Origin: Dipylidium caninum
Taxonomy: Eukaryota > Platyhelminthes > Cestoda > Cyclophyllidea > Dipylidiidae
NCBI GenBank assembly: GCA_017562135.1
Contig: QEYB01000715.1
Location: forward strand, 558,001-622,000
Direction: 5' to 3'
DNA length: 64,000 bases
This document shows positions 22,306-35,108 of this stretch, one piece after another. Within the stretch, counting starts at the first letter, position 1, and every line of letters begins with the position of its first letter. A program made the position numbers and the translations under genes. The notes under the pieces were generated by a model that was not told where the DNA came from, made no database searches, and was given only the letters and a program-made list of their open reading frames with translations.

Positions 22306-25300
22306 ATGGCAACCGTCTCCACAGTACCGGCCGACCTCGTCTCCGCCGCTGCCACCACCACCGCCTCGAACGCGAGCGCCTCCGGCCTGCTGCGCTATGA
22401 CGCCATCCTCGCAGACGCCTGCGCCTTCAATCGCCGGCTCCGCAAGGGCAGGGTAGACAGACCCGACTTCTTCGACACCGCCACACAAACAGCTCAGCGG
22501 CCCGCGCCCTGGCTGCACCGCTCCGTGCAAGCTCGTACCAAAAGTAGGTCAACCTCTCGAGTATCGTCTTACCGCTTCTCGCCCGCCCTCCTCCATTCGC
22601 CGCGTCTCTCCTCCGTGCCGAATTACTTCTCAACCCGGTGCAAAGTAGCTGGCATTTGGGCTAGTTAGCTGGGAGCCGACAGATATGTCAGTTTGTTCGC
22701 CTGGTGTTAAGTCCTGTAATTTGAGGGCAAAGGCATTTTACTTTCTCATTCATTCCTCACCAACTTTCTACATTTTCCCTAAAACTCTGGGATTTTGTCA
22801 CAGAGAATCCATTTTCATAACTTGCAGCAGTGACTTCCCTCTGATCAGACAGGTAGTTTGACTGAGTATCTAATCATCAGACCCTTCCTTACTCTTGCGA
22901 ATAATAACGGTGAGGAAGAGGATGCAGCGCCAACTTAAGTCTCTTCCTGGCTCAGACGGCACCGCGCCACCGTGGCTCGTGCGGACCAACGTGTTGGTGT
23001 GGGGACTGGCCCCCTGAGAGCTAATCTCGCCGTTGCCTAGTCTCTTTAACCGTGTAATTTTCCCAAAACAATGGATTTGCGTTTGTGGGAGCTACCACTA
23101 AGCCATAATCAAGCTCGGTTTGGGGAAGGGAGAAAAGGTCGGTTATTGTTGGCCTGGCTAAGACGAGAATTGGAATCCAGCAAAATAATTTCATTCCCTC
23201 CCAGTGAACTTATTAGAAGGATTAAAGTTGGGCTTTAACTTACAACGCAACACTTTTCTCCCTCAAAGGTAATGTTGTGAGGTTGTTTTGCGGAGAATCA
23301 AAATTCCCGAATTTGGGCTGGTCGCCCTCTATTCGCACGTCTGAAGTATGCCAAAATAGCTTCTGCCCGGTAAATTCATCACTTGCGCGACTTGGAGTAG
23401 TCCCGGGGCGGGGAGGCCTGTGGCCGGTGAGGCGGTGTCTCCGTCAGCGAAAAAAACGCCCACCGGACCAGCCAGCGGCAGCTCACGTGAAAGCGCGTCG
23501 CCCGACGCTGCTGTCGTTGACGCGACGGCCGATCGTCCGATTTCGCGGTGACTCATTCCCGTGCATGTTGGACGAAAACACTGAGCCCCGCCGTGGCCGC
23601 GGGAGCGTTTCGAGGGCCGCCCGGCTGAGGGCGACACCGCCCTATCCCTGATCCCACCGTCGAGTAAACCACTGTGTCTGGCGCCTTGTGCCGCGTTTCT
23701 AGAAGGAGTAAAAATTATTTACTACGCAAGCTGGTAATAAGTGGTCTCAGTGCCAAATGCTCTGTTTCATCTTCGTCTGCCTGTTTTGATTTGCATCATG
23801 TGACACCTCGACTCTTATGAAGTCTGTAAGTCAATTTTCCTGAGTAGGAGCGGAAATGCCTCAGGGCAAAATGTCAACGTCCTCCTTTCCGCTTCCCACT
23901 GGTAGACGGTGGCATAAACAACAACTTTTAGCCTGGTGACGGCCTTCTCATAAGTGGAACTGCAGACTATACTACCACAAGAGGCATTGTTGACCCTTAC
24001 AAAGTGACTGTGCTCTCTCACTTGAACAGTCGCTTGCTCACCACGCTTTCTGATGGGGAGCTCTTCCACTCCATTCTCTCGTGTCTACGTCGTGGGTTTG
24101 TGGGGGCAAAAGCTCTTCCGTCTTTTCCCCCTACTTTCGGTTGTCAAGCTAAAAGTATGCAGGCAGCACCGTGTTAAGTCCGAGCATCATCGAGGCCGGG
24201 GTATAACCATCGTCCCGTCCCCTTGGCACGAGTCCACTCTCTATTTTCTGCATAGGCAAACTTTGACTGTCACAGCCGACCGCCGTTTCGCTCACGGAGA
24301 GGCCTCGACCGGGTGCCCATTCGGTTCTGGCCCTGGTGTGCCCATGTCTTCCGTCGGGCCCTCGGAAGACTGGCAGCCAACTCGACTGAAGAGACACTCA
24401 CTTTTCGGTTTGCATTCAGACACGTGTACCATCTCCTAACTGTTGTTGCGGCTCCGACTACCTCAATAACCTGTAGAACTTCCTTATATTTCGCTCGTTG
24501 GGAGCACCACTCGCCTACAAATTTGGTCCCTGGCCACCACGGTCCTTGGGATCTCCGAAAAATACACGTACACACGATAAACACGAATGCCGCTGGAGAC
24601 GCGATTGTCTTTCAGCACGCACCGGAGACTCAAAGCCTTCGTGTGGCTGCCCGTGGCCGCGAGAGGATGTGGAATTTTAAAAGCGCAACTTAGCGTGTCT
24701 TGAAGTGCAAAAAATGACACAATTTGGCGAATGGTGGTCATATCGATTAACACGCATTGCATACTTTGACGAATCGTCCAACGCGACCTTGAATTTTTTG
24801 CCTCAGAGCTGACGGCCACTGATTGGTTGGTTGCGCTTCAAGCCGTGGTCCTTGCGCACGCCCTATTTGTCGGCTTAGTCAGCCGGGGAAAGAGGGTGGC
24901 GGGGGCAGGGCGGCTGGGCTGGCGGTCGGACGGGCAGCCGGCAGGGCGGAGGGCCGCTGGTGGCGGTGGCGGTGGCGGGGAGGGAACGGGGGGGCTGAGA
25001 GGGGTGGAGGGGAGACGCGGGACGTAGGGATTATTTGTCGACCGTTTGGGCATGCAGTCGGCAGAAAGTTAAAAATCTGCCGACAAGGTTATTTTCTGTG
25101 TAATGGAGTTTCGCGGAGCAGCATCTCTTTCTCCAAATGTGAGGTAGGTTAATTGGACACAGCTTTATTATATCAAAAATAAACAACTAGTTGAGGCCCC
25201 ACCTTGAAATCCCTCTTTCCTTCATAACACAAAGAGAGAGCAAGTTTCACAGTCGCTTTCCTTGAAGTATGTGCACATTACTCGGAGCACAGGACGCTGC

Positions 25301-28300
25301 TGTGCGCAGATTACCTTTGTACACCCACTCGGACCGTGTTTGTTATCATAGGCCTGTCCCTACCGCGACCACACTTCCTTGTAACATATCGGCGGCACCG
25401 GTGGCGACTACAACCCGGTCTGAGACGAAGGTTTGCTGAAAGTCTTGAGAGTTCTCGGCTTCTTTTCATGTTCCAGTCAGTCCCATTCCCGACCCCCAAT
25501 GTTGGCATAGACTCCTCGAACGGTAAGTCATCTCAGCGTACGTGGACTCGGTCAGACCCGCTTCTCGGGGACTCCCTTCCACCGGTGACACGTCAAACCT
25601 TTTCACACTAGAGTGATTTAATGTATAGAGGACGACATTCCCCCGGTACAAACCTTTTTTAGATTGAATCACTGCGCCCTCTTTCCATGAGTTAAACACA
25701 GTGACGAGGAGCTAACATCTTCGTCGGTCGGTGAGCGGGCCTTATGTCCGCACCCTCCTGGCTCAGTATTTGGGAGAGACAGGATCACGCTGGGTAGGCA
25801 TGAGGGCGCTTCAACCCCTATTTAACCTTAACTTCTGGTCAGTGGAGGCCAAATGGTGTCATCGGCAGTGATGGCGGGTCGGAGGACTGCTCGGGCGATC
25901 GCGTGCACCTCCACGCGGAACTGCTCCGCGCGTCAATTAGGGTTAATTGCTCCACCCATGGAAGCAGCCGGCGCTGCCGCTCGGACATCCTCGCACGAAG
26001 GCATGAACGTGGGCTTGTGAGGCCGCTCTCGTCTCGCTTTGATCCCGTCGTAGCTGACTTGGAGCCGCCGTCGTGCGACCGCGCGGGTAACACCGCCCCG
26101 CCGCTGGAGCTATGGGAAACCGGACGTCAACCCCGAGTGTTTTGATTGCACGGTCAAATGAGTCTCTGCGACTCCGAGCCGCTTCTGCTTCCTGACTTGA
26201 CAACTGGGGATTCGTTTGTCAATGCGTGTCTTGGAGTAGTAAACATACATTTATCGTCCCTGATGGCAGTAGGACTCGCTCTCCTCCGAACACCGCCCTC
26301 TCGTCCCCTCCCGTGTTGGAAAGGCGTCGCGCCCTTGGCCTCACTACGCGTCCGAGGCGTCTACTTCAAGAGGCGGCCCCGAGAGCAGTGCCAATTGGCC
26401 AGTTCCTCCTCCTTCCTCGCACCTTTAAGCGTCCCGTTTTCGCAATGGATTGTCCTTGACTCAGCTCGCGAGGGATGCTTCATTCCGCAATTGTGCTTTT
26501 TTCGATGTAACGCCTGGCAAATTGGCCACAAAGGAGGTTGGATGGCTGAGTTGTTGTGCGAGACCTCCCCTCCATCTTCAGGACCTCTGCTTCCGAGTCA
26601 TCTACGTGCGCTTTTAATTTGACGGACTCAACTCATCTTTTTCCCCTTCGTAATTCCGCCTTCATAGAAGAAATGTCCAACCAAGCCAAAGAATAGCATT
26701 TTCGGTAGAATTGTAGAATAGTTGTGTGTCTGGCCCACTCAATGGGTGGCAGTGTGCCTCCTTGATTTCTTATTTGGGCTTGTCAAGTGGGAGAAGTAGG
26801 TGGAAAGTCGCACCGCATAATAAAAAAATCACGAGCGAATGTACTCCTCGTCATAATTGCCGACTGTCACATTAAAAATCAACGTTTTTACCGAGGTACC
26901 GCCTATTATGTTGCCAGCCCGAGGGGTCATCTCACGTCCTCAAGTGTCTGTCAACGACTGCAAACAGCAGCAGCCGCCACAGACGTCGCTGGGCCTCTCT
27001 GCGATCGAACTGGAGGCCTCCCTGTCCGGCTCCGTTTCCCTCTCAGGCGAGGGGTCCTGCCACTCGTCAGCCACTCAGAACTCCGCTAACAACTCCACCA
27101 CCGCCTCGAACGGGGGCGAGAGGAGGACGTCGGCCGGGGAGATGCAGCAGCCCCAGGCGTCACCCTCTCTGGAGGACCTCGGCGGACAGCGCTACGACAG
27201 CTATGGGGCGCGGTATGCGGAGGACGACGATCCGGAACGCTCCAAGTTGAAGTTCCGACGCAAAATCATTGGGATGGGCTACAAGTCCAGTGTGGTACGA
27301 CGCTACCACAGACGCCTTGGCGTGGGGGTGTGCGGTCGGGTGAGTGGTGGCCCGGCGTGCGCACGATTGCCTGCTTCGTCTCCTTGCAGACTGTACTTTG
27401 TGGTCGTCAGTAGCCTACGCGGTTAGGTGAACTCATTGTGTTTGTGGCTTGCCCCCTAAAACTTATCTCGTCCCCTCCAGCGTCGCAGTGCTTGTCGCTC
27501 CACGCCCCCGTCATTTTTTACCCTCGTCGCAGCCAGACGTGGGCGTCGCTGCACCGCCCCGCCATGCGGCATCGTGTTTGTCTCCATATTCAGTTTAACC
27601 GAACCTCGCGGTAATCTGCCGAAGCGCAGGAAGGCTTCGTCAGTACTTTTTTGGCCCACGTCGGGGCGGATTTGTCGACGAAGTAGTTAGACCAAAGCGC
27701 TTATTTGATGGTCGTGCAGCCACCTTTTTGCAGCGACGTATTGTGCAACAGGTTCAGCGGCATAGCATTAGGACATTTGCTATCGGAACGGACTTTTTTG
27801 GTTTTTAACAAGCGGGAGTTCATCATGGGCAGCAACAATGACGTATGAGTTGTTGGTGGGTGCCGACGCGAGCCGCGCCGCCCCGAGAGAGGAGAGCAGG
27901 TGGATGATTTAGACGATCGCGAGTGAACGCCAGACCGCCACAATGCTCCCGAGCAGAGCAGTGCGGCTTGGCGATAATCTCCCTCGGCAATTTGCCTACG
28001 CCGTTCACCGTGAAAGGTGGGCTGCTCGTGGGGCGGGGCGGGGCGGGGCAGGGCGGGCGGGCGGGCGGGCGGAGCGACTCGGCCAAAAGTGGTGGCATTA
28101 AGGCTGAGGTCCACCTGATGGCAAACAGGCGAGGAGGTGGTGGACACACGCCCTACGCACGCAAACATACGCGCCATTTAGCGAGCATTCGCCGAGATTC
28201 AACCCGAAGGTCAGACCGCTGTTGCCGGTGGTGGAAAGGTCTTTGGCGGCGACGAAGCGCGGCCCCGGTCCTCACCGCCGTCGGAGTGGCCGCCTGTCGG

Positions 28301-31300
28301 ACGCGCGGCAGCCCAGCAGATCTGCGGTCTTGGCCAGCAGAGCGTCTGTCCGCGTCAGAGCGGAGAATCGCTGGTGTCCCGCAAAAGAGCCATCGCGCCG
28401 GGGAGACTCCACTCCAGTGAGACTACGTGCACCACACTGGAGGGGCATCGGCGGCATCGGCCTTGTTAATCACTTCCACGGCCCCAACTCTGCAGACACC
28501 ATAATAACGGTCTTGTCAACGTAATTAATTAGAGTGTAGTGCAGCTATTCACTCATAGGTGTAGATGAAAAACCGGTACAACGAAGGTCTGTAATTACTT
28601 GACTCGAGGGAGGACAGTTGAGGAGAGCCGCTGCTCCTACGACGGTGCCTGCGCTCTTCTTCCCGCAGGAGCAACACACCACGTTGGACGGAAACTCCAT
28701 GAAGAGAAGTGAATCGCACTGGCCTGCCCACTTCCCTCATCTCGCGGCAGCAGACGTGCCAGAATGCTTCCGTAGCAGTCCGCCTTTTGACGAGGCAGCG
28801 ACAAGCGGATTAAGCGCTGCCACAGCAAGTGGGAGCGGCCATTTTGGTAGAATAATTCGAAACTTCTCCGAATCCCACCGAAAACAAGGTCTCCCACTTT
28901 GTTTTGTCGTCTGCCACTTGGCTCTCGCAACTATGTCCGTTGATACAAATAGGCGATTCTGCATTACGGAGAGTTTTAATAGAGTAAATTTTAAATTCCC
29001 TTTGGATTTTTCGAGCAGGCGACATTTCGTGCGTCAAACGTTTGCCAATGCTGCCACGAGGACCGAAAGTGCGGCAGACGCACGCGCCCGGGCGAAATGA
29101 ATCTTCGTTCGGAGCTTCATAAATCCCCAAAACTGAGCACTCGCCGCCCTGTGCCCCAAACTAAGGCCCGTCTATTTTATTGCTGGGAAAGTATTTGCGG
29201 ATACGCACCGGTTAAAAATTATCACTCACGTCTTCGGTGCCCTGGGCGTGAGGCTTTCGAGTTGAAGAATAAACAAGCAAAATTGGGGTTGGGGCTGAGT
29301 TCCCTCGGCCTTCGCCTTGGCCGCCGACTCTCGGCGTTCGCGGACCATGTGGCCGCGGGCGGTCCCGACGGAAGCGGTGATGCGCTCAGCCTTCCTCTGT
29401 GCTGCCCCAGCGCCGACGCCCGCGACGTCGTCAATCGCAGGACACAAACGGCGCCCTGCGCGTTTGCCTTGCCACTGAGGCTTCGGACAGACGTTTTGTA
29501 TTGCTGCTCAGCAAAACATTAACCTCTCTCCACGATTTCCCCTTCACGAAGAACGCCATTTTTTTCATAACTACCTAAAACTCGCCTCTTGCGGTGGGAA
29601 TTCAACTCTCCCCAGTCATGCTTACTGAGTAATGGTTGCCGCATGACTTGCTTCTCCTTTGAGAAGGCGGCAGCAGCCGACATCAGCTCCGATAAAGGTG
29701 GAGTGCTAAGAGGCTGGGGTCACCGAAGAAGTCGACGAGGAGGGGAGAGTGGATGTGCACGAGCACAGCTTATCCCGCGCCTTCAACTTGCTTTAGCCGC
29801 GAGGGAGAAGGGGCGTTCCCGGACGGTGCGACGGCAGTGGGCGGTGGACGTCGCTCGACGGCTCGGCCGGCGGTCTGCAGGCTTTCGATGCCGCTTACGA
29901 CGAGGAAAGTCCAGGTATGCAAGTAAGACCGGTCGCTTTTATCCCACCCACCGGGGTCGCACCGACATGTCGCGGGCGCGGCCGGAGGCCGTGGCGAAGG
30001 GGAGGGCGGCAGACGCACTGCCGCGAGGGCAGCGGGCCGACGTCCTGGCGTCCCACTGCTCGACACTCTCCGCCACTCACGCGGTACTTTGCCCCAGCAC
30101 CGACTGCATGTGGTGTGAAGCTGGGCACTCGCGCCCGCCCCGCACTCGAAGTGTTCCCTAGCGAAGTCGGACCTGAGTTAACCACGCCTTGATGTCGGAC
30201 TATTGTTGTTCCTCGCATTATTATTATTGCTGAGTGGGTGAAATTCTGTGACAGTCGGACAAATTTGGATGTCTCCCGCGACCTGCTGCGCTTAATTGGA
30301 TGTTAGACTAATCAGTCAGTTGTCAGAACGCTTGGAAGTCCAAGTGGCACTTTACTTCCAGTTAAAGGGGGGACGCGGTACGAGAGACTTGGGGCAGGTG
30401 TGGTTGTGACGCCACCCACCACACACTGGAGACTCGCCGGCCTCCCCACGTACGCTCGCGAGTGTTCGAGCCTGTGGGGATTTTGACGAGGTAAAGGCGC
30501 CGCAACGGCCACTTAAAACGCCCCCAGACGGGGAGTCTAAAGTAAGGTTTTTGGTGGGCAGGGAGAAGCCACTCGCATGGGTGCGCTTGTCGGTGTCAAA
30601 CTTCGTGTCGGAGAGCGCAGACGTAGTGGCGGGTCCGCGGCCCCGAGGCCGCCACGCCAGACGTAGCCAGTTTTTTGAGAGCTTACAATTCCTTCGGACG
30701 CACACCGTCCGCGTTTGGCGGACCAGGAAACTGTTGTGCGTCCCGGTGATACGAGACCACACGCGCGCCGATTTGTTCGCTGTCAAAATGACTGAGCTGC
30801 GGGGGAAAGGCTTGTCGTGACTATCCACCGTTCTTCCGAGCCCAGTAACCATTTCGGTTATTTTAAAGAATTTCACACAGTGTTTGGCTATCAACCCGTT
30901 AAAGCGTTTGAAGAATAGTCCACCAGAAACAGCCCGATGGGGCACCGTGCGCCTTGCCCTTCACTCCTCGCCGCCATTGGCCACGAAATTGGAGGCGTTG
31001 CTGATCCCAGACGGTGTCTTGCCAGTCGCGGGGAATCAGCGTTCGAGTCGCTGGTGGTGCCCAGTTCGTGGCTGACTCGACTCTCACAGTGGGCCACGAA
31101 ATCCACTTCTGCTGCTCCAACGTCGGGGTCTCTGTGTTCATGCGCCGTTCTCGACCAGACCCAAAGTCTGCAGCCGTCGCACTTTTCCGCGTGAGGCAGC
31201 GCACTCTGCTGGCGCATCCCCACTAGCGGAGAACACGACGCCGACCCAAGTTGGCGTCAGAAGGGGGTAACGCGGTTCCAACGCCTCGAACACCAAGCAG

Positions 31301-34300
31301 CCCGATTTCTGCTTGCAAGGAGCATCGCCGTGGAGCTCCCGCTGGAAACGAAGGCTGCAGAAGACAGTGGGAATACCTCGGTAGGGCGGAGATCGTTCCC
31401 GTTCGTTAGGGTCCGCAATTTCTCCAGCATGCGATTCGAATGGCGCGGGTGTCGCGGGAACGGAAGACCTAAAATATCGCCCACTGCCTTAGGCTAAGCG
31501 CAACTTATTTTGGGATTTAAGGCACGCCGACTCTCTGAAGTGTAGGCAGAAATAATGGGCAGATTGTAATTCCCCCACAACATCTGTTCGCGAGATCTGG
31601 GAAACGTGTCTCCCCCTTAAGACGGCTACACGCCACCCGACGAGGCAGTCTACCGCAGCAACGCGAATATATTGACGTGCGGGCTCCATGATGGTCCTCC
31701 TGCCAAGCCGCTCAACTTGCATTCAAATGTCTCGGAGACCTCGGAACTCGTGGAAACAACAATTGTTCCGCGTACGGAAACGCCTACCAGTTACAAACAT
31801 CACCATCATCATCAGCACCACCACCAACAGCATCTTCATCACCAGCCGTCCGGACAACCCCCACCGCCGCCGCCACCGAATACCGTTCCTGCGTCGACGT
31901 TGGCGGCCACAACCGCACCGATGCTGATGATGATGTCGCATTATCACTCACAGCAGCCTCTCGCCTGCGGCGGGGCAGACAAGAGGTCACCGACCGAAGG
32001 AACTCACGATCCTGGCAGTCTCGAGTGGCGAAACGCTGCTCATCGGCATCACCACGCCAACGGTTCCGACGCCATAAACAGTACGTTCCTAAGCGAGTTC
32101 GCCGAGAACTCTCGCGCCTGGCTGACGAGGTCGTTGGGGATATATTTTGTTATTATTAAGATTCAATGCCGTCAGAAGGGTCGCATCTCTCCGCGTCACC
32201 ACCGCTGCCATCGCTGCCGCCTGCACGGGCGCCAGCGCCCACTCACCAGTCAAAGAATAATCCAACCTACCAACAGCACCACTCGTCGCCACTTTCGACA
32301 CCCACGCAGCAACAGCAGGTCCCACAGCCGCCTGCAATACAGTCGAATGCACCACCACCGCCGGTCCCTCCGCCGCCACCGCCGCCGCCGGCGCCGCCGC
32401 CTCCACCATCGAATTCAGCACCCGTCCCGCCCGAGATAACTGCGAACCACACGAGCGGAGGCGGAGGCAACAACCACGGCCATTTGGGCAGTCCGCCCCC
32501 CCAAGGGGGTGGCGGCGGTTCGCCGGAACCCACCACCGTGGTGACATTTTTCGTCTGCGAGGTCTGTGCCTCCCGGTACCGATCCACCGCGGGTCTGCGC
32601 TACCATTACCACAGCCAACACGCGGGATACACACCGAGGAACCCCATTTCAGCCTCCGCCTCGCGAATCAGCATACCGACCTCGGAGTATAACAGATTCG
32701 CCCCGAACACAGGACCCCGGGGAGGGCGCAACGGACGAACGAAGCGGAGTAGAAGTGGGTTTGCGCGCTTGCATTGTCTCCGCCGACGCCAGCAGGTCGC
32801 AGCGCTGGTCCACCACGGGAGTTGCGAGCGAGCGCTGGAGTGGCGGGAGAGGGTGGCTGCTTGGCAGCTAGTTAGTGTCAGATGCACGAAAACAGCAAGA
32901 ATAAAGGTGTTACAGGCAAAAGGTGGACGTGCAAACTAAGAGAGTGGCCATAATAGGTTGTGCGTTTCGGTCTTGCCTGAAGTATTTCGCCTCAGTTGTG
33001 CGGAGAAGGTGGTATGAAGGGATAAAACGAGCTTAAATTTTGATATAATTTGATTTGCGTAGACAACTACCCGAGCTACCGCACGGGCGGGACGAACAAG
33101 GGACGCGGGCTGTCGGCGGCGAATCAGCAGATCGTGAGCCAGCGGAGCGCGGGACAGGCGCCGGGGGACGGGGGCGAGTCCGATCCCTACCGCATGCCCT
33201 CCGCCAACACCCCCGAGGAGCCGCACCCCCGGAGCGTCTACTCCAGCAGTAAGTCGCCGCGTCCTCCCCGCTGTGCACGCTACACCAACGGTGGTGTGTT
33301 CAGGTGCCGTGAATGCTTGTGCGAGGATGGTTTCAGTTCCCCCTCGAAGAAGTCTCTGAGTTTATACATGAACTAACAGAGAAGTTTGGTTCTAATACCA
33401 TGAATTTTTTCTAATCTATCGCCTCGTTATATAGGCAGTGAACCACAACAGACGGAGTCCTCGTTGAGTTCCGTCAACTCCAGCTCTTACATCTCTCCGA
33501 TCAAGCTTAAATCCCCCAGCGAAATGGACTACTCCTCCTCGGGTTCGCGAGGAAAGCCGTTTTCTGGGTATGCGCCCGCTCCTCCACTGCCTCCCCCGCC
33601 GTCATCGGCGCATCAGCCACCCCCGCCGCCCTACGACCAGCCGCCCTACTACGGCGCGCCCTCGGCCTTGGCGTCCATGGACCACATGGCCTCCTCCCTT
33701 CTGCGCCAACAACAGCACCAGCAGCAGCAGCAGCCACTGCACAGTCTTCTGGCCCAGCTGCACCCGACTGCGTACAAGCACTACGGTGACTCGTCCAGTC
33801 ACTACTATGCCCATCAGTCGAGGGCCTACGCGGGCGGCAGGCCGAGTTTCGTGGAGCTGAGGAGCATGCTGAGGCAGAGGAGGGCGCAGTACCCCGCGGA
33901 TGCCTTCACGTGTGGCTACTGCCACATGCACGTGGAAGGCGGCGGCGGGGCCGGCGGTGCGGGCAGCGGCGCGGATTCGGGGGCGGAGGGCGAGGGCGTT
34001 TCGTACGCGCGATGCTTCGGCTGTGGAATGCCCGTCCACCACTTCTGCATCCTCCGCTACCGCATCAGCAACTCTTCCAATTGCCCTCGCACCCCGAACA
34101 GTCAGCGCCTTTGCTACCCCTGGGTGTGCACCGAATGCAAATCCTGCTGGATCTGCGGCAGCGGCGCCAACGAGGTGAGCCCACGCCCTCTCGCCCGTTT
34201 CGCCGCCCCCGTCCTCAATCGGCCTGTCAAGCCTCAGCCCGTCAGCTGCGAGGGTCCAGGGAAGGTGGGTTAGGCGCGTCTCTGTGCACCACTTACCCAC

Positions 34301-35108
34301 TTAGGATGCAACCGGATTTCCTCCTTGGCTGAGTCGGACGCTACGCCCCCGTGCAACAAACGTCTTTGGCCGTGTCGGGAGCGAAGTTAGCCTGGTCGTC
34401 GCCTCATTGGGGACGCGTGATAAGATTCAACGTTTTGACACTTTAAGCGTCACTTCGGGACAATTTGTCGCTGAATCAAATAATTGATGGTGGTGGGGAC
34501 GACACTCCTCTCGCGGTGAATGGACACGCGTGTTTCGGTGCTGCATCGGCGGCCTCAGGAATCGTGTGTTGCCAGTTGGGGACTCGCCCACTCAACGACT
34601 CGGTGTCGACATCACCCGACGCAGCGTCCGCGCATCCGGATCCCTCGAGCGCTTACGGACCACCTGTTTCCTGCTGTAAAGCGGAAGAAAGTCGTAGACT
34701 TCGCCACGTGTCCCACTCTTCTCTCCCAGCATCTCACGCAAATAGCGTTCCAGTGGCCGCGTTGAATCAGTTCGTCGCGTGATAACAGGGCAAACTGGGT
34801 TGGACGTCTCCTCTAAGATACCGCATGTGCGGAAACATGTACCGGGTCTGCCTGCGTGTTTGAGCTGCCTCCATGGAGGGAGACGACGAAGTGATGATGA
34901 GCCTTCGGAGGTTCTACTGCAACGCTCTTTATTTCACACACAGGAGTTGATCATATGCTGCTGTGAATGTGACCGCGGTTATCATGGCTACTGTCTCACG
35001 GGCTCGTCCCCGGGCTACCAGGCCGCCGGGTTTCCGGACGACTGGGTTTGCGAAATCTGCCGCCAACAGGACGCCTGCCTTCCGCCGCAGCCACCGACGA
35101 TCCACTGA
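22306..35108 (+). CDS. DPF: d4/requiem (DPF, BAF45-type) tandem-PHD chromatin reader, nine exons
   Basis: DPF proteins are accessory subunits of BAF (SWI/SNF) chromatin remodelers; their tandem PHD fingers read acylated histone H3. Exons: 22306-22543, 25352-25522, 26918-27339, 29797-29914, 31622-32080, 32161-32754, 33063-33248, 33435-34174, 34944-35108. All are GT-AG and phase-consistent; 3,093 nt, 1,030 aa, versus about 390 in human DPF2. The requiem N-terminal domain (about 27-100) has LLRYDAILADACAFNRRLRK and, after intron 1, YRRHRWRL. The Krueppel-type finger typical of d4 proteins (about 598-622) is CEVCASRYRSTAGLRYHYHSQH in outline, C-x2-C-x12-H-x4-H. PHD1 (about 887-976) runs from FTCGYC through CFGCGMPVHHFC to WVCTEC. 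PHD2 (about 967-1025) has CWICGSG, ECDRGYHGYCL and DDWVCEIC. The extra length is His/Gln-rich (near 376), poly-Pro (near 533-555) and Ser/Pro-rich sequence, plus a Gly/Ala insert inside PHD1. Exon 4 has a second phase-compatible acceptor at 29881. Confidence 0.92.
28030..28072 (+). repeat. GGGGC/GGGC tandem tract in DPF intron 3
   Basis: Repeated GGGGC and GGGC units, with nine closely spaced G runs of three or more, on the coding strand of the intron 27340-29796. The spacing meets the usual pattern for G-quadruplex formation in DNA and in the pre-mRNA. Confidence 0.85.

Noticed and set aside
29589..30161. 190-codon plus-strand frame overlapping DPF exon 4
   Set aside because: It is in a different frame from the splice-compatible DPF exon and is Arg-rich without motifs.
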